Positions 1 to 13,727 of a stretch of 64,000 bases of DNA are shown piece after piece. Position 1 is the stretch's first letter. The number at the start of each line of letters is the position of its first letter. The stretch covers positions 1-64,000 of the forward strand of contig CALNHX010005210.1 in the NCBI GenBank assembly GCA_940337035.1, read 5' to 3'. This stretch comes from Agriotes lineatus (lineage: Eukaryota > Arthropoda > Insecta > Coleoptera > Elateridae). Below the pieces are notes generated by a model. The model worked only from the letters and a program-made list of their open reading frames with translations, made no database searches and was not told the origin of the DNA. The translations under genes and the position numbers were made by a program.

Positions 1-2035
1 GTCTTACTTCTTATTCTTGGAGATTACAGAACTATAATTACTGACATCTGCCAGCACGCGACGAGTTATTTATAATGCCTATTAGCTCTGAAAATAACGA
101 ACCAGTAACAATTTATTACCTTTCCCGGCTCTTAAAGCTAAGCTGGCGTAGATTCCATAGGTTACAACTGATAGCACGCTAGAGAGCTACCTCTAATGCC
201 TCAAACGGTAGCAGTTTTATGTGTTGGTGCACATCGGCATTTAAAATGTGTACACTTGTGCTATTAAGCTTTAAACAACTAGTAACAACCGGGGGATCGT
301 TTGTCTTACGTCTTAATCTTGGAGATTGTAAACTATGATTACTGACATCTGCCATTTCGCGAAGAGTTATTAGTAATGCCTAATAGCTCTAACAATTACG
401 AACCAGTAACAATTTATTACCTTTCCCGGCTCTTAAAGCTAAGCTGGCTTAGATTCCATAGGTTACAACTGATAGGACGCTAGAAGAGCTACCTCTAATG
501 CCTCAAACGGTAGTAGTTTTATATGTCGGTTTACATCGGCATTTACAAATGTTTACACTTGTGCTATTAAGCTTTAAACAACTAGAAACAACCGGGGGAT
601 TGTTTGTCTTACTTCTTAATCTTGGAGATTGTGAACTATAATTACTGACATCTGCCAGCTCGCGAAGAGTTATTTATAATGCCTAATAGCTCTAACAATT
701 AATTACGAACCAATAACAATTTATTACCTCTCCAGGATCTTAAAGCTAAGCTGGCGTAGATTCCAAAGGTTACAACTGCTAGGACGCTAAAAGAGCTACC
801 TCTAATGCCTCAAACGGTAGCAGTTTCATATGTTGTTGCACATCGGCATTTACAAATGTTTACACTTGTACTATTGAGCTTTATCAATAAGAAACAACCG
901 GGGGTTTGTTTGTCTTACCTCTTAATCTTGGAGATTACAGTACTATAATTACTGACATCTGTGAGATCGCAAAGAGTTATTTATAATGCCTATTAGCTCT
1001 AACAACTACGAACCAATAACAATTTATTACCTTTCCCGGCTCTTAAAGCTAATCTGGCGTAGATTCCATAGTTTACAACTGATAGGACACTAAAAGAGCT
1101 ACCTCTAATGCCTCAAACGGTAGCAGTTTTATATGTTTGTGCACATCGGCATTTACAAATGTTTACACTTGTACTATTGAGCTTTATCAATTAGAAACAA
1201 CCGGGGGATTGTTTGTCTTACCTCTTAATCTTGGAGGTTACAGTACTATAATTACTGACATCTGTCAGATCGCGAAGAGTTATTTATAATGCCTATTAGC
1301 TCTAACAATTACGAACCAGTAACAATTTATTACGATTCCCGGCTCTTAAAGATAAGCTGGCGTAGCTTCCAAAGGTTACAACTGCTACGACGCTAAAAGA
1401 GCTATCTCTAATGCCTCAAACGGTAGCAGTTTCATATGTTGGTGCACATCGGCATTTAAAATGTTTACACTTGCGCTATTAAGCTTTAAACAACTATAAA
1501 CAACCGGGAAAGTATTTGTCTTACGTCTTAATCTTGGAGATTACAGTACTATGATTACTGACATCTGCCAGCTCGCGAAAAGTTATTAATAATGCCTAAT
1601 AGCTCTAACAATTACGAACCAGTAACAATTTATTACGTTTCCCGGTTCTTAAAGATAAGCTGGCGTAGATTCCATAGGTTACAACTGCTAGGACGCTAAA
1701 AGAGCTACCTCTAATGCCTCAAACGGTAGCAGTTTCATATGTTGGTGCACATCGGCATTTACAAATGTTTACATTTCTACTATTGAGCTTTTTTAACTAG
1801 AAACAACCGGGGGATTGTTTGTCTTACCTCTTAATCTTGGAGACTACAGTACTATAATTACTGACATCTGTCAGATCGCGAAGAGTTATTTATAATGCCT
1901 CTTAGCTCTAACAATTACGAACCAGTAACAAGTTATTACCTTTCCCGGCTCTTAAAGATAAGCTGGCGTAGATTCCAAAGGTTACAACTGTTAGGACACT
2001 AAAAGAACTATCTCTAATGCCTCAAACGGTAGCAG

Positions 2036-5000
2036 TTCCATATATTGGGCACATCGGCATTTACAAATGTTAACACTTGTACTACTGAGCTTTATCAACT
2101 AGAAACAACCGGGGGATTGTTTGTCTTACGTCTTAATTTTAGAGATTACAGTACTCTAATTACTGACATCTGTCAGATCGCGAAGAGTTATTTATAATGC
2201 CTATTAGCTCTAACAATTACGAACCAGTAACAATTTATTACGTTTCCCGGCTCTTAAAGATAAGCTGGCGTAGATTCCATAGGTTACAACTGATAGGACG
2301 CTAAAAGAGCTACCTCTAATGCCTGAAACGGTAGCAGTTTTATATGTTGGTGCACATCGGCATTTACAAATGTTTACACTTGTACTATTGAGCTTTATCA
2401 ACTAGAAACAACCGGGGGATAGTTTGTCTTACCTCTTAATCTTAGACATTACAGTACTATAATTACTGACATCTGTCAGATCGCGAAGAGTTATTTATAA
2501 TGCCTCTTAGCTCTAACAATTACGAACCAGTAACAATTTATTACCTTACCCGGCTCTTAAAGATAAGCTGGCGTAGATTCCAAAGGTTAAAACTGTTAGG
2601 ACACTAAAAGAACTATCTCTAATGCCTCAAACGGTAGCAGTTCCATATATTGGGCACATCGGCATTTACAAATGTTAACACTTGTACTACTGAGCTCTAT
2701 CAACTAGAAACAACCGGGGGATTGTTTGTCTTACGTCTTATTTTAGAGATTACAGTACTCTAATTACTGACATCTGTCAGATCGCGAAGAGTTATTTATA
2801 ATACCTATTAGCTCTAACAATTACGAACCAGTAACAATTTATTACGTTTCCCGGCTCTTAAAGATAAGCTGGCGTAGATTCCATAGGTTACAACTGATAG
2901 GACGCTAAAAGTGCTACCTCTAATGCCTCAAACGGTAGCAGTTTTATATGTTGGTGCACATCGGCAATTACAAATATTTACACTTGTACTATTGAGCTTT
3001 ATCAATTAGAAACAACCAGGGGATTGTTTGTCTTACCTCTTAATCTTGGAGATTACAGTACTATAATTACTGACATCTGTCAGATCGCGAAGAGTTATTT
3101 ATAATGCCTATTAGCTGTAACAATTACAAACCTGTAACAATTTGTTACCTTTCCCGGCTCTTAAAGCTAAGCTGGCGTAGATTCCATAGGTTACAACTGA
3201 TAGGACGCTACAAGAACTATCTCTAATGCCTCAAACGGTAGCAGTTCCATATATTGGGCACATCGGCATTTACAAATGTTAACACTTGTACTACTGAGCT
3301 TTATCAACTAGAAACAACCGGGGGATTGTTTGTCTTACGTCTTAATTTTAGAGATTACAGTACTCTAATTACTGACATCTGTCAGATCGCGAAGAGTTAT
3401 TTATAATGCCTATTAGCTCTAACAATTACGAACCAGTAACAATTTATTACGTTTCCCGGCTCTTAAAGATAAGCTGGCGTAGATTCCATAAGTTACAACT
3501 GATAGGACGCTAAAAGAGCTACCTCTAATGCCTGAAACGGTAGCAGTTTTATATGTTGGTGCACATCGGCATTTACAAATGTTTACACTTGTACTATTGA
3601 GCTTTATCAACTAGAAACAACCGGGGGATAGTTTGTCTTACCTCTTACTCTTAGACATTACAGTACTATAATTACTGACATCTGTCAGATCGCGAAGAGT
3701 TATTTATAATGCCTCTTAGCTCTAACAATTACGAACCAGTAACAATTTATTACCTTACCCGGCTCTTAAAGATAAGCTGGCGTAGATTCCAAAGGTTAAA
3801 ACTGTTAGGACACTGAAAGAACTATCTCTAATGCCTCAAACGGTAGCAGTTCCATATATTGGGCACATCGGCATTTACAAATGTTAACACTTGTACTACT
3901 GAGCTCTATCAACTAGAAACAACCGGGGGATTGTTTGTCTTACGTCTTATTTTAGAGATTACAGTACTCTAATTACTGACATCTGTCAGATCGCGAAGAG
4001 TTATTTATAATACCTATTAGCTCTAACAATTACGAACCAGTAACAATTTATTACGTTTCCCGGCTCTTAAAGATAAGCTGGCGTAGATTCCATAGGTTAC
4101 AACTGATAGGACGCTAAAAGTGCTACCTCTAATGCCTCAAACGGTAGCAGTTTTATATGTTGGTGCACATCGGCAATTACAAATATTTACACTTGTACTA
4201 TTGAGCTTTATCAATTAGAAACAACCAGGGGATTGTTTGTCTTACCTCTTAATCTTGGAGATTACAGTACTATAATTACTGACATCTGTCAGATCGCGAA
4301 GAGTTATTTATAATGCCTATTAGCTGTAACAATTACAAACCTGTAACAATTTGTTACCTTTCCCGGCTCTTAAAGCTAAGCTGGCGTAGATTCCATAGGT
4401 TACAACTGATAGGACGCTACAAGAACTATCTCTAATGCCTCAAACGGTAGCAGTTCCATATATTGGGCACATCGGCATTTACAAATGTTAACACTTGTAC
4501 TACTGAGCTTTATCAACTAGAAACAACCGGGGGATTGTTTGTCTTACGTCTTAATTTTAGAGATTACAGTACTCTAATTACTGACATCTGTCAGATCGCG
4601 AAGAGTTATTTATAATGCCTATTAGCTCTAACAATTACGAACCAGTAACAATTTATTACGTTTCCCGGCTCTTAAAGATAAGCTGGCGTAGATTCCATAG
4701 GTTACAACTGATAGGACGCTAAAAGAGCTACCTCTAATGCCTGAAACGGTAGCAGTTTTATATGTTGGTGCACATCGGCATTTACAAATGTTTACACTTG
4801 TACTATTGAGCTTTATCAACTAGAAACAACCGGGGGATAGTTTGTCTTACCTCTTACTCTTAGACATTACAGTACTATAATTACTGACATCTGTCAGATC
4901 GCGAAGAGTTATTTATAATGCCTCTTAGCTCTAACAATTACGAACCAGTAACAATTTATTACCTTACCCGGCTCTTAAAGATAAGCTGGCGTAGATTCCA

Positions 5001-5650
5001 AAGGTTAAAACTGTTAGGACACTAAAAGAACTATCTCTAATGCCTCAAACGGTAGCAGTTCCATATATTGGGCACATCGGCATTTACAAATGTTAACACT
5101 TGTACTACTGAGCTCTATCAACTAGAAACAACCGGGGGATTGTTTGTCTTACGTCTTATTTTAGAGATTACAGTACTCTAATTACTGACATCTGTCAGAT
5201 CGCGAAGAGTTATTTATAATACCTATTAGCTCTAACAATTACGAACCAGTAACAATTTATTACGTTTCCCGGCTCTTAAAGATAATCTGGCGTAGATTCC
5301 ATAGGTTACAACTGATAGGACGCTAAAAGTGCTACCTCTAATGCCTCAAACGGTAGCAGTTTTATATGTTGGTGCACATCGGCAATTACAAATATTTACA
5401 ATTGTACTATTGAGCTTTATCAATTAGAAACAACCAGGGGATTGTTTGTCTTACCTCTTAATCTTGGAGATTACAGTACTATAATTACTGACATCTGTCA
5501 GATCGCGAAGAGTTATTTATAATGCCTAGTAGCTGTAACAATTACAAACCTGTAACAATTTATTACCTTTCCCGGCTCTTAAAGCTAAGCTGGCGTAGAT
5601 TCCATAGGTTACAACTGATAGGACGCTACAAGAACTATCTTTAATGCCTC
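2036..5650 (+). repeat. 1209 bp four-monomer higher-order repeat, three copies
   Basis: The variant CCATATATTGGG recurs near 2038, 2643, 3247, 3852, 4457 and 5061, alternating with monomers carrying TTTATATGTTGG. Blocks of four monomers repeat every 1209-1210 bp (starts near 2036, 3245 and 4454) and are nearly identical by eye. One identical 63-codon minus-strand frame appears at 2210, 3419 and 4628, and again in a partial fourth block at 12052. Identity between blocks is much higher than between adjacent monomers, which marks recent amplification of the tetramer. Confidence 0.9.
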
Positions 5651-8461
5651 AAACGGTAGCAGTTTTATATGTTGGTGCACATCGGCAATTACAAATATTT
5701 ACACTTGTACTATTGAGCTTTATCAATTAGAAACAACCGGGGGTTTGTTTGTCTTACCTCTTAATCTTGGAGATTACAGTACTATAATTACTGACATCTG
5801 TCAGATCGCGAAGAGTTATTTATAATGCCTATTGGCTCTAACAATTACGAACCAGTAACAATTTATTTCCTTTCCCGGCTCTTAAAGTTAAGCTGGCGTA
5901 GATTCCATAGGTTACAACTGATAGGACGCTAAAAGAGCTACCTCTAATGCCTGAAACGGTAGCAGTTTTATGTGTTGGTGCACATCGGCATTTAAAATGT
6001 TTACACTTGTGCTATTAAGCTTTAAACAACTAGAAACAACCGGGGGATTGTTTGTCTTACTTCTTAATCTTGGAGATCGTAAACTATAATTACTGACATC
6101 TGCCAGCTCGCGAAGAGTTATTTATAATGCCTATTAGCTCTAACAATAATTAACCAGTTCTATGTGTTGGCGCACATCGGCATTTAGAGTGTTTATACTA
6201 GTACCATTGAGCTTTAAACAACTAGAAACTACCGGGCGATTGTTTGTCTTACTTCTTAATCTTGGAGATTACAGAACTATAATTACTGACATCTTCCAGC
6301 ACGCGACGTGTTGTTTATAATGCCTATTAACTATAAAAATAACGAACAAGTAACAATTTATTACCTTTCCCGCCACTTAAAGCTCAGCTGGCGTAGATTC
6401 CATAGGTTACAACTGATAGGACGCTAGAAGAGCTACCTCTAATGCCTCAAACGGTAACAGTTTTATATGTCGGTGCACATCGGCATTTACAAATGTTTCC
6501 ACTTTTACTATTGAACTTTATCAACCCGGGGGATTGTTTGTCTTAAGTCTTAATCTTAGAGATTACAGTACTCTAATTACTGACCCTGCCAGGTTGCAAA
6601 GAGTTATTTATAATGCCTATTAGCTCTAACAATTACGAACCAGTAACAAGTTATTACCTCTTCAGGTTCTTAAAGCTAAGCTGGCGTAGATTCCATAGGA
6701 TACAACTGCTGGGACGCTAAAAGAGCTACCTCTAATGCCTCAAGCGTTAGCAGTTTCATATGTTGGTGCACATCGGCATTTACAAATGTTTACACTTGTA
6801 CTATTGAACTTTATCAACTAGAAACAACCGGGGGATTGTTTGTCTTAAGTCTTAATCTTAGAGATTACAGTACTCTAATTACTGACCCCTGCCAGGTTGC
6901 AAAGAGTTATTTATAATGCCTATTAGCTCTAACAATTACGAACCAGTAACAATTTATTACGTTTCCCGGCTCTTAAAGATAAGCTGGCGTTGATTTCAAA
7001 GGTTACAACTGCTAGTACGCCAAAAGAGCTACCTCTAATGCCTCAAGCGGTAGCAGTTTCATATGTTGGTGCACATCGGCATTTACAAATGTTTACACTT
7101 GTACTATTGAGCTTTATCAACTAGAAACAACCGGGGGATTGTTTGTCTTACGTCTTAATCTTGGAGATTACAGTACTATAATTACTTACATCTGTCAGAT
7201 CGCGAAGAGTTATTTATAATGCTTATTAGCTCTAACAATTACGAACCAGTTACAATTTATTTCCTTTCCCGGCTCTTAAAGCTAAGCTGGCGTAGATTCC
7301 ATAGGTTACAACTGATAGGACGCTAAAAGAGCTACCTCTAATGCCTCAAACGGTAGCAGTTTTATATGTTGGTGCACATCGGCATTTACAAATGTTTACA
7401 CTTGTACTATTGAGCTTTATCAACTAGAAACTACCGGGGGATTGTTTGTCTTACCTCTTAATCTTAGAAATTACAGTACTATAATTACTGACATCTGTCA
7501 GATCGGGAAGAGTTATTTATAATGCCTATTAGCTCTAACAATTACGAACCAGTAACAATTTATTTCCTTTCCCGGCTCTTAAAGCTAAGCTGGCGTAGAT
7601 TCCATAGGTTACAACTGATAGGACGCTAAAAGAGCTACCTCTAATGCCTCAAACGGTAGCAGTTTTATATGTTGGTGCACATCGGCATTTACAAATGTTT
7701 ACACTTGTACTATTGAGCTTTATCAACTAGAAACAACCGGGGGATTGTTTGTCTTACTTCTTAATCTTGGAGATTGTAAACTGTAATTACTGACATCTGC
7801 CAGCTTGTTAAGAGTTACTTACAATGCCTATTAGCTCTAACAATAACGAACCAGTTTTATGTGTTGGTGCACATCGGCATTTAGAGTGTTTATACTTGTA
7901 CCATTGAGCTTTATACAAATAGAAACAACCGGGGGATTGTTTGTCTTACTTCTTAATCTTGGAGATTGTAAAATGTAATTACTGACATCTGCCAGCTCGC
8001 GAAGAGTTATTTATAATGCCTATTAGCTCTAACAATTACGAACCAGTAACAATTTATTTCCTTTCCCGGCTATTAAAGCTAAGCTGGCGTAGATTCCATA
8101 GGTTACAACTGATAGGACGCTAAAAGAGCTACCTCTAATGCCTCAAACGGTAGCAGTTTTATATGTTGGTGCACATCGGCATTTACTAATGTTTACACTT
8201 GTACTATTGAGCTTTATCAAGTAGAAACAACCGGGGGATTGTTTGTTTTACGTCCTAATCTTGGAGATTACAGTACTATAATTACTGACATCTGTCAGAT
8301 CGCGAAGAGTTGTTTATAATGCCTATTAGCTCTAACAATTACGAACCAGTAACAATTTATTTCCTTCCCCGGCTCTTAAAGCTAAGCTGGCGTAGATTCC
8401 ATAGGTTACAACTGATAGGACGCTAAAAGAGCTACCTCTAATGCTTCAAACGGTAGCAGTT

Positions 8462-9451
8462 TTATATGTCGGTGCACATCGGCATTTATAAATGTTTCCA
8501 CTTTCACTATTGAGCTCTAAACAACTGGAAACAACCGGGGGATTGTTTGTCTTACTTCTTAAGCTTGGGGATTGTGAACTATAACTACTGCCATCTGCCA
8601 GCTCGCGAAGAGTTATTTATAATGCCTATTTGCTCTAACAATAACGAACCAGTTTTATGTGTTGGTGCACGTCTGCATTTATAGTGTTTACACTTGTACC
8701 ATTGAGCTTTAAACAACTAGAAACAACCGGGGGATTGTTTGTCTTACTTCTTATTCTTGGAGATTACAAAACTATAATTACTGACATCTGCCAGCACGCG
8801 ACGAGTTATTTATAATGCATATTCGCTATAAAAATAACGAACCAGTAACAATTTATTACCTTTCCCGCCTCTTAAAGCTAAGCTGGCGTAGATTCCATAG
8901 GTTACAACTGATATGACGCTAGAAGAGCTACCTCTAATGCCTCAAACGGTAGCAGTTTTATATGTCGGTGCACATCGGCATTTATAAATGTTTCCACTTT
9001 CACTATTGAGCTCTAAACAACTGGAAACAACCGGGGGATTGTTTGTCTTACTTCTTAAGCTTGGGGATTGTGAACTATAACTACTGCCATCTGCCAGCTC
9101 GCGAAGAGTTATTTATAATGCCTATTTGCTCTAACAATAACGAACCAGTTTTATGTGTTGGTGCACGTCTGCATTTATAGTGTTTACACTTGTACCATTG
9201 AGCTTTAAACAACTAGAAACAACCGGGGGATTGTTTGTCTTACTTCTTATTCTTGGAGATTACAGAACTATAATTACTGACATCTGCCAGCACGCGACGA
9301 GTTATTTATAATGCCTATTAGCTCTGAAAATAACGAACCAGTTACAATTTATTACCTTTCCCGGCTCTTAAAGCTAAGCTGGCGTAGATTCCATAGGTTA
9401 CAACTGATAGGCCGCTAGAGAGCTACCTCTAATGCCTCAAACGGTAGCAGT
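8462..9451 (+). repeat. 496 bp higher-order dimer (full plus truncated monomer), tandem pair
   Basis: The stretch beginning TTTATATGTCGGTGCACATC near 8461 is repeated at 8957, an offset of 496 bp. That equals one full monomer plus one truncated monomer of about 193 bp. Private variants are shared by both copies, such as TTATTTATAATGCCTATTTG and GTGCACGTCTGCATTTATAG. The right boundary is approximate. Confidence 0.75.
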
Positions 9452-12340
9452 TTTATGTGTTGGTGCACATCGGCATTTAAAATGTGTACACTTGTGCTAT
9501 TAAGCTTTAAACAACTAGTAACAACCGGGGGATCGTTTGTCTTACGTCTTAATCTTGGAGATTGTAAACTATGATTACTGACATCTGCCATTTCGCGAAG
9601 AGTTATTAGTAATGCCTAATAGCTCTAACAATTACGAACCAGTAACAATTTATTACCTTTCCCGGCTCTTAAAGCTAAGCTGGCTTAGATTCCATAGGTT
9701 ACAACTGATAGGACGCTAGAAGAGCTACCTCTAATGCCTCAAACGGTAGTAGTTTTATATGTCGGTTTACATCGGCATTTACAAATGTTTACACTTGTGC
9801 TATTAAGCTTTAAACAACTAGAAACAACCGGGGGATTGTTTGTCTTACTTCTTAATCTTGGAGATTGTGAACTATAATTACTGACATCTGCCAGCTCGCG
9901 AAGAGTTATTTATAATGCCTAATAGCTCTAACAATTAATTACGAACCAATAACAATTTATTACCTCTCCAGGATCTTAAAGCTAAGCTGGCGTAGATTCC
10001 AAAGGTTACAACTGCTAGGACGCTAAAAGAGCTACCTCTAATGCCTCAAACGGTAGCAGTTTCATATGTTGTTGCACATCGGCATTTACAAATGTTTACA
10101 CTTGTACTATTGAGCTTTATCAATAAGAAACAACCGGGGGTTTGTTTGTCTTACCTCTTAATCTTGGAGATTACAGTACTATAATTACTGACATCTGTGA
10201 GATCGCAAAGAGTTATTTATAATGCCTATTAGCTCTAACAACTACGAACCAATAACAATTTATTACCTTTCCCGGCTCTTAAAGCTAAGCTGGCGTAGAT
10301 TCCATAGTTTACAACTGATAGGACACTAAAAGAGCTACCTCTAATGCCTCAAACGGTAGCAGTTTTATATGTTTGTGCACATCGGCATTTACAAATGTTT
10401 ACACTTGTACTATTGAGCTTTATCAATTAGAAACAACCGGGGGATTGTTTGTCTTACCTCTTAATCTTGGAGGTTACAGTACTATAATTACAGACATCTG
10501 TCAGACCGCGAAGAGTTATTTATAATTCCTATTAGCTCTAACAATTACGAACCAATAACAATTTATTACCTTTCCCGGCTCTTAAAGCTAAGCTGGCGTA
10601 GATTTCATAGCTTACAACTGATAGGACGCTAAAAGAGCTACCTCTAATGCCTCAAACGGTAGCAGTTTTATATGTTGGTGCACATCGGCATTTACAAATG
10701 TTTACTCTTGTACTATTGAGCTTTATCAACTAGAAACAACAGGGGGATTGTTTGTCTTACCTCTTAATCTTGGAGATTACAGTACTATAATTACTGACAT
10801 CTGTCAGATCGCGAAGAGTTATTTATAATGCCTAATAGCTTTAACAATTACGAACCAGTAACAATTTATTACCTTTCCCGGCTCTTAAAGCTAAGTTGGC
10901 GTAGATTCCATAGGTTACAACTGATAGGACGCTAAAAGAGCTACTTCTAATGCCTCAAATGTTAGCAGTTTTATATGTTGGTGCACATCGGCATTTACAA
11001 ATGTTTACACTTGTACTATTGAGCTTTATCAACTAGAAACAACCGGGGGATTGTTTCTCTTACCTCTTAATCTTGGAGATTACAGTACTATAATTACTGA
11101 CATCTGTCATATCGCGAAGAGTTATTTATAGTGCCTATTAGCTCTAACAATTACGAACCAGTAACAATTTATTACGATTCCCGGCTATTAAAGATAAGCT
11201 GGCGTAGCTTCCAAAGGTTACAACTGCTACGACGCTAAAAGAGCTATCTCTAATGCCTCAAACGGTAGCAGTTTCATATGTTGGTGCACATCGGCATTTA
11301 AAATATTTACACTTGCGCTATTAAGCTTTAAACAACTATAAACAACCGGGAAAGTGTTTGTCTTACGTCTTAATCTTGGAGATTACAGTACTATGATTAC
11401 TGACATCTGCCAGCTCGCGAAAAGTTATTAATAATGCCTAATAGCTCTAACAATTACGAACCAGTAACAATTTATTACGTTTCCCGGTTCTTAAAGATAA
11501 GCTGGCGTAGATTCCATAGGTTACAACTGCTAGGACGCTAAAAGAGCTACCTCTAATGCCTCAAACGGTAGCAGTTTCATATGTTGGTGCACATCGGCAT
11601 TTACAAATGTTTACACTTCTACTATTGAGCTTTTTTAACTAGAAACAACCGGGGGATTGTTTGTCTTACCTCTTAATCTTGGAGACTACAGTACTATAAT
11701 TACTGACATCTGTCAGATCGCGATGAGTTATTTATAATGCCTCTTAGCTCTAACAATTACGAACCAGTAACAAGTTATTACCTTTCCCGGCTCTTAAAGA
11801 TAAGCTGGCGTAGATTCCAAAGGTTACAACTGTTAGGACACTAAAAGAACTATCTCTAATGCCTCAAACGGTAGCAGTTCCATATATTGGGCACATCGGC
11901 ATTTACAAATGTTAACACTTGTACTACTGAGCTTTATCAACTAGAAACAACCGGGGGATTGTTTGTCTTACGTCTTAATTTTAGAGATTACAGTACTCTA
12001 ATTACTGACATCTGTCAGATCGCGAAGAGTTATTTATAATGCCTATTAGCTCTAACAATTACGAACCAGTAACAATTTATTACGTTTCCCGGCTCTTAAA
12101 GATAAGCTGGCGTAGATTCCATAGGTTACAACTGATAGGACGCTAAAAGAGCTACCTCTAATGCCTGAAACGGTAGCAGTTTTATATGTTGGTGCACATC
12201 GGCATTTACAAATGTTTACACTTGTACTATTGAGCTTTATCAACTAGAAACAACCCGGGGATAGTTTGTCTTACCTCTTACTCTTAGACATTACAGTACT
12301 ATAATTACTGACATCTGTCAGATCGCGAAGAGTTATTTAT
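9235..12340 (+). repeat. Segmental duplication of 1-2500 with two extra monomers
   Basis: The sequence from 9235 repeats that from 1 almost base for base, including private variants such as the GTCGGTTTACATCGGC monomer and the AATTAATTACG expansion. The offset is 9234 bp at the start and 9842 bp at the end: the minus-strand 63-codon frame at 2210 corresponds to that at 12052. The 608 bp difference is two monomers present only in this copy, around 10490-11150. Confidence 0.85.
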
Positions 12341-13556
12341 AATGCCTCTTAGCTCTAACAATTACGAACCAGTAACAATTTATTACCTTACCCGGCTCTT
12401 AAAGATAAGCTGGCGTAGATTCCAAAGGTTAAAACTGTTAGGACACTAAAAGAACTATCTCTAATGCCTCAAACGGTAGCAGTTCCATATATTGGGCACA
12501 TCGGCATTTACAAATGTTAACACTTGTACTACTGAGCTCTATCAACTAGAAACAACCGGGGGATTGTTTGTCTTACGTCTTATTTTAGAGATTACAGTAC
12601 TCTAATTACTGACATCTGTCAGATCGCGAAGAGTTATTTATAATGCCTATTAGCTCTAACAATTACGAACCAGTAACAATTTATTACGTTTCCCGGCTCT
12701 TAAAGATAAGCTGGCGTAGATTCCATAGGTTACAACTGATAGGACGCTAAAAGTGCTACCTCTAATGCCTCAAACGGTAGCAGTTTTATATGTTGGTGCA
12801 CATCGGCAATTACAAATATTTACACTTGTACTATTGAGCTTTATCAATTAGAAACAACCAGGGGATTGTTTGTCTTACCTCTTAATCTTGGAGATTACAG
12901 TACTATAATTACTGACATCTGTCAGATCGCGAAGAGTTATTTATAATGCCTATTAGCTGTAACAATTACAAACCTGTAACAATTTATTACCTTTCCCGGC
13001 TCTTAAAGCTAAGCTGGCGTAGATTCCATAGGTTACAACTGATAGGACGCTACAAGAACTATCTTTAATGCCTCAAACGGTAGCAGTTTTATATGTTGGT
13101 GCACATCGGCAATTACAAATATTTACACTTGTACTATTGAGCTTTATCAATTAGAAACAACCAGGGGATTGTTTGTCTTACCTCTTAATCTTGGAGATTA
13201 CAGTACTATAATTACTGACATCTGTCAGATCGCGAAGAGTTATTTATAATGCCTATTGGCTCTAACAATTACGAACCAGTAACAATTTATTTCTTTTCCC
13301 GGCTCTTAAAGTTAAGCTGGCGTAGATTCCATAGGTTACAACTGATAGGACGCTAAAAGAGCTACCTCTAATGCCTGAAACGGTAGCAGTTTTATGTGTT
13401 GGTGCACATCGGCATTTAAAATGTTTACACTTGTGCTATTAAGCTTTAAACAACTAGAAACAACCGGGGGATTGTTTGTCTTACTTCTTAATGTTGGAGA
13501 TCGTAAACTATAATTACTGACATCTGCCAGCTCGCGAAGAGTTATTTATAATGCCT

Positions 13557-13727
13557 GCGTTCGAAAGAACAAGGGGTAATAATGCGGCTGTCTAATGCGT
13601 GGTGCTCACCACATCTCCACGTGTCATGAATTTGACACGCGACAGTCGGGTGTGAGAGCGAGGATACGGAAGCTCTAACCTTCCGCCTTGCAGGGCAAGC
13701 TCCTTCATGGGGTGTTAGTGCCTCACC
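13557..13727. other. 171 bp hairpin-rich insertion of unknown family
   Basis: A unique, GC-richer block is inserted cleanly between ATAATGCCT and ATTAGCTC of a satellite monomer. The paralogous monomers at 6132/6133 and 16036/16037 are uninterrupted and serve as empty sites. No target-site duplication, poly(A) tail or terminal inverted repeat is seen. The block is a run of short inverted repeats: 13559-13570 (GTTC-GAAA-GAAC), 13599-13612 (GTGGTG/CACCAC), 13620-13639 (7 bp stem, 6 nt loop), 13667-13685 (CGGAAG/CTTCCG, 7 nt loop), 13687-13699 (CTTGC/GCAAG) and 13711-13727 (GGTG/CACC). The minus strand is also open across all 57 codons, so a fragment of coding sequence is an alternative. I do not recognise the family. 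Confidence 0.8.

Noticed and set aside
2210..2401. Identical 63-codon minus-strand frame, also at 3419, 4628 and 12052
   Set aside because: Identity reflects copies of the 1209 bp higher-order repeat. Other monomers break the frame and no family is recognised.
13557..13727. tRNA gene or tRNA-derived SINE, suggested by GTTCGAA
   Set aside because: No A box at the right distance, no cloverleaf, no poly(A) or oligo(T) end; GTTCGAAAGAAC is instead a small hairpin.
13557..13727. Helitron
   Set aside because: The insertion lies between T and A, and lacks a 5' TC and a 3' CTRR end after a hairpin.
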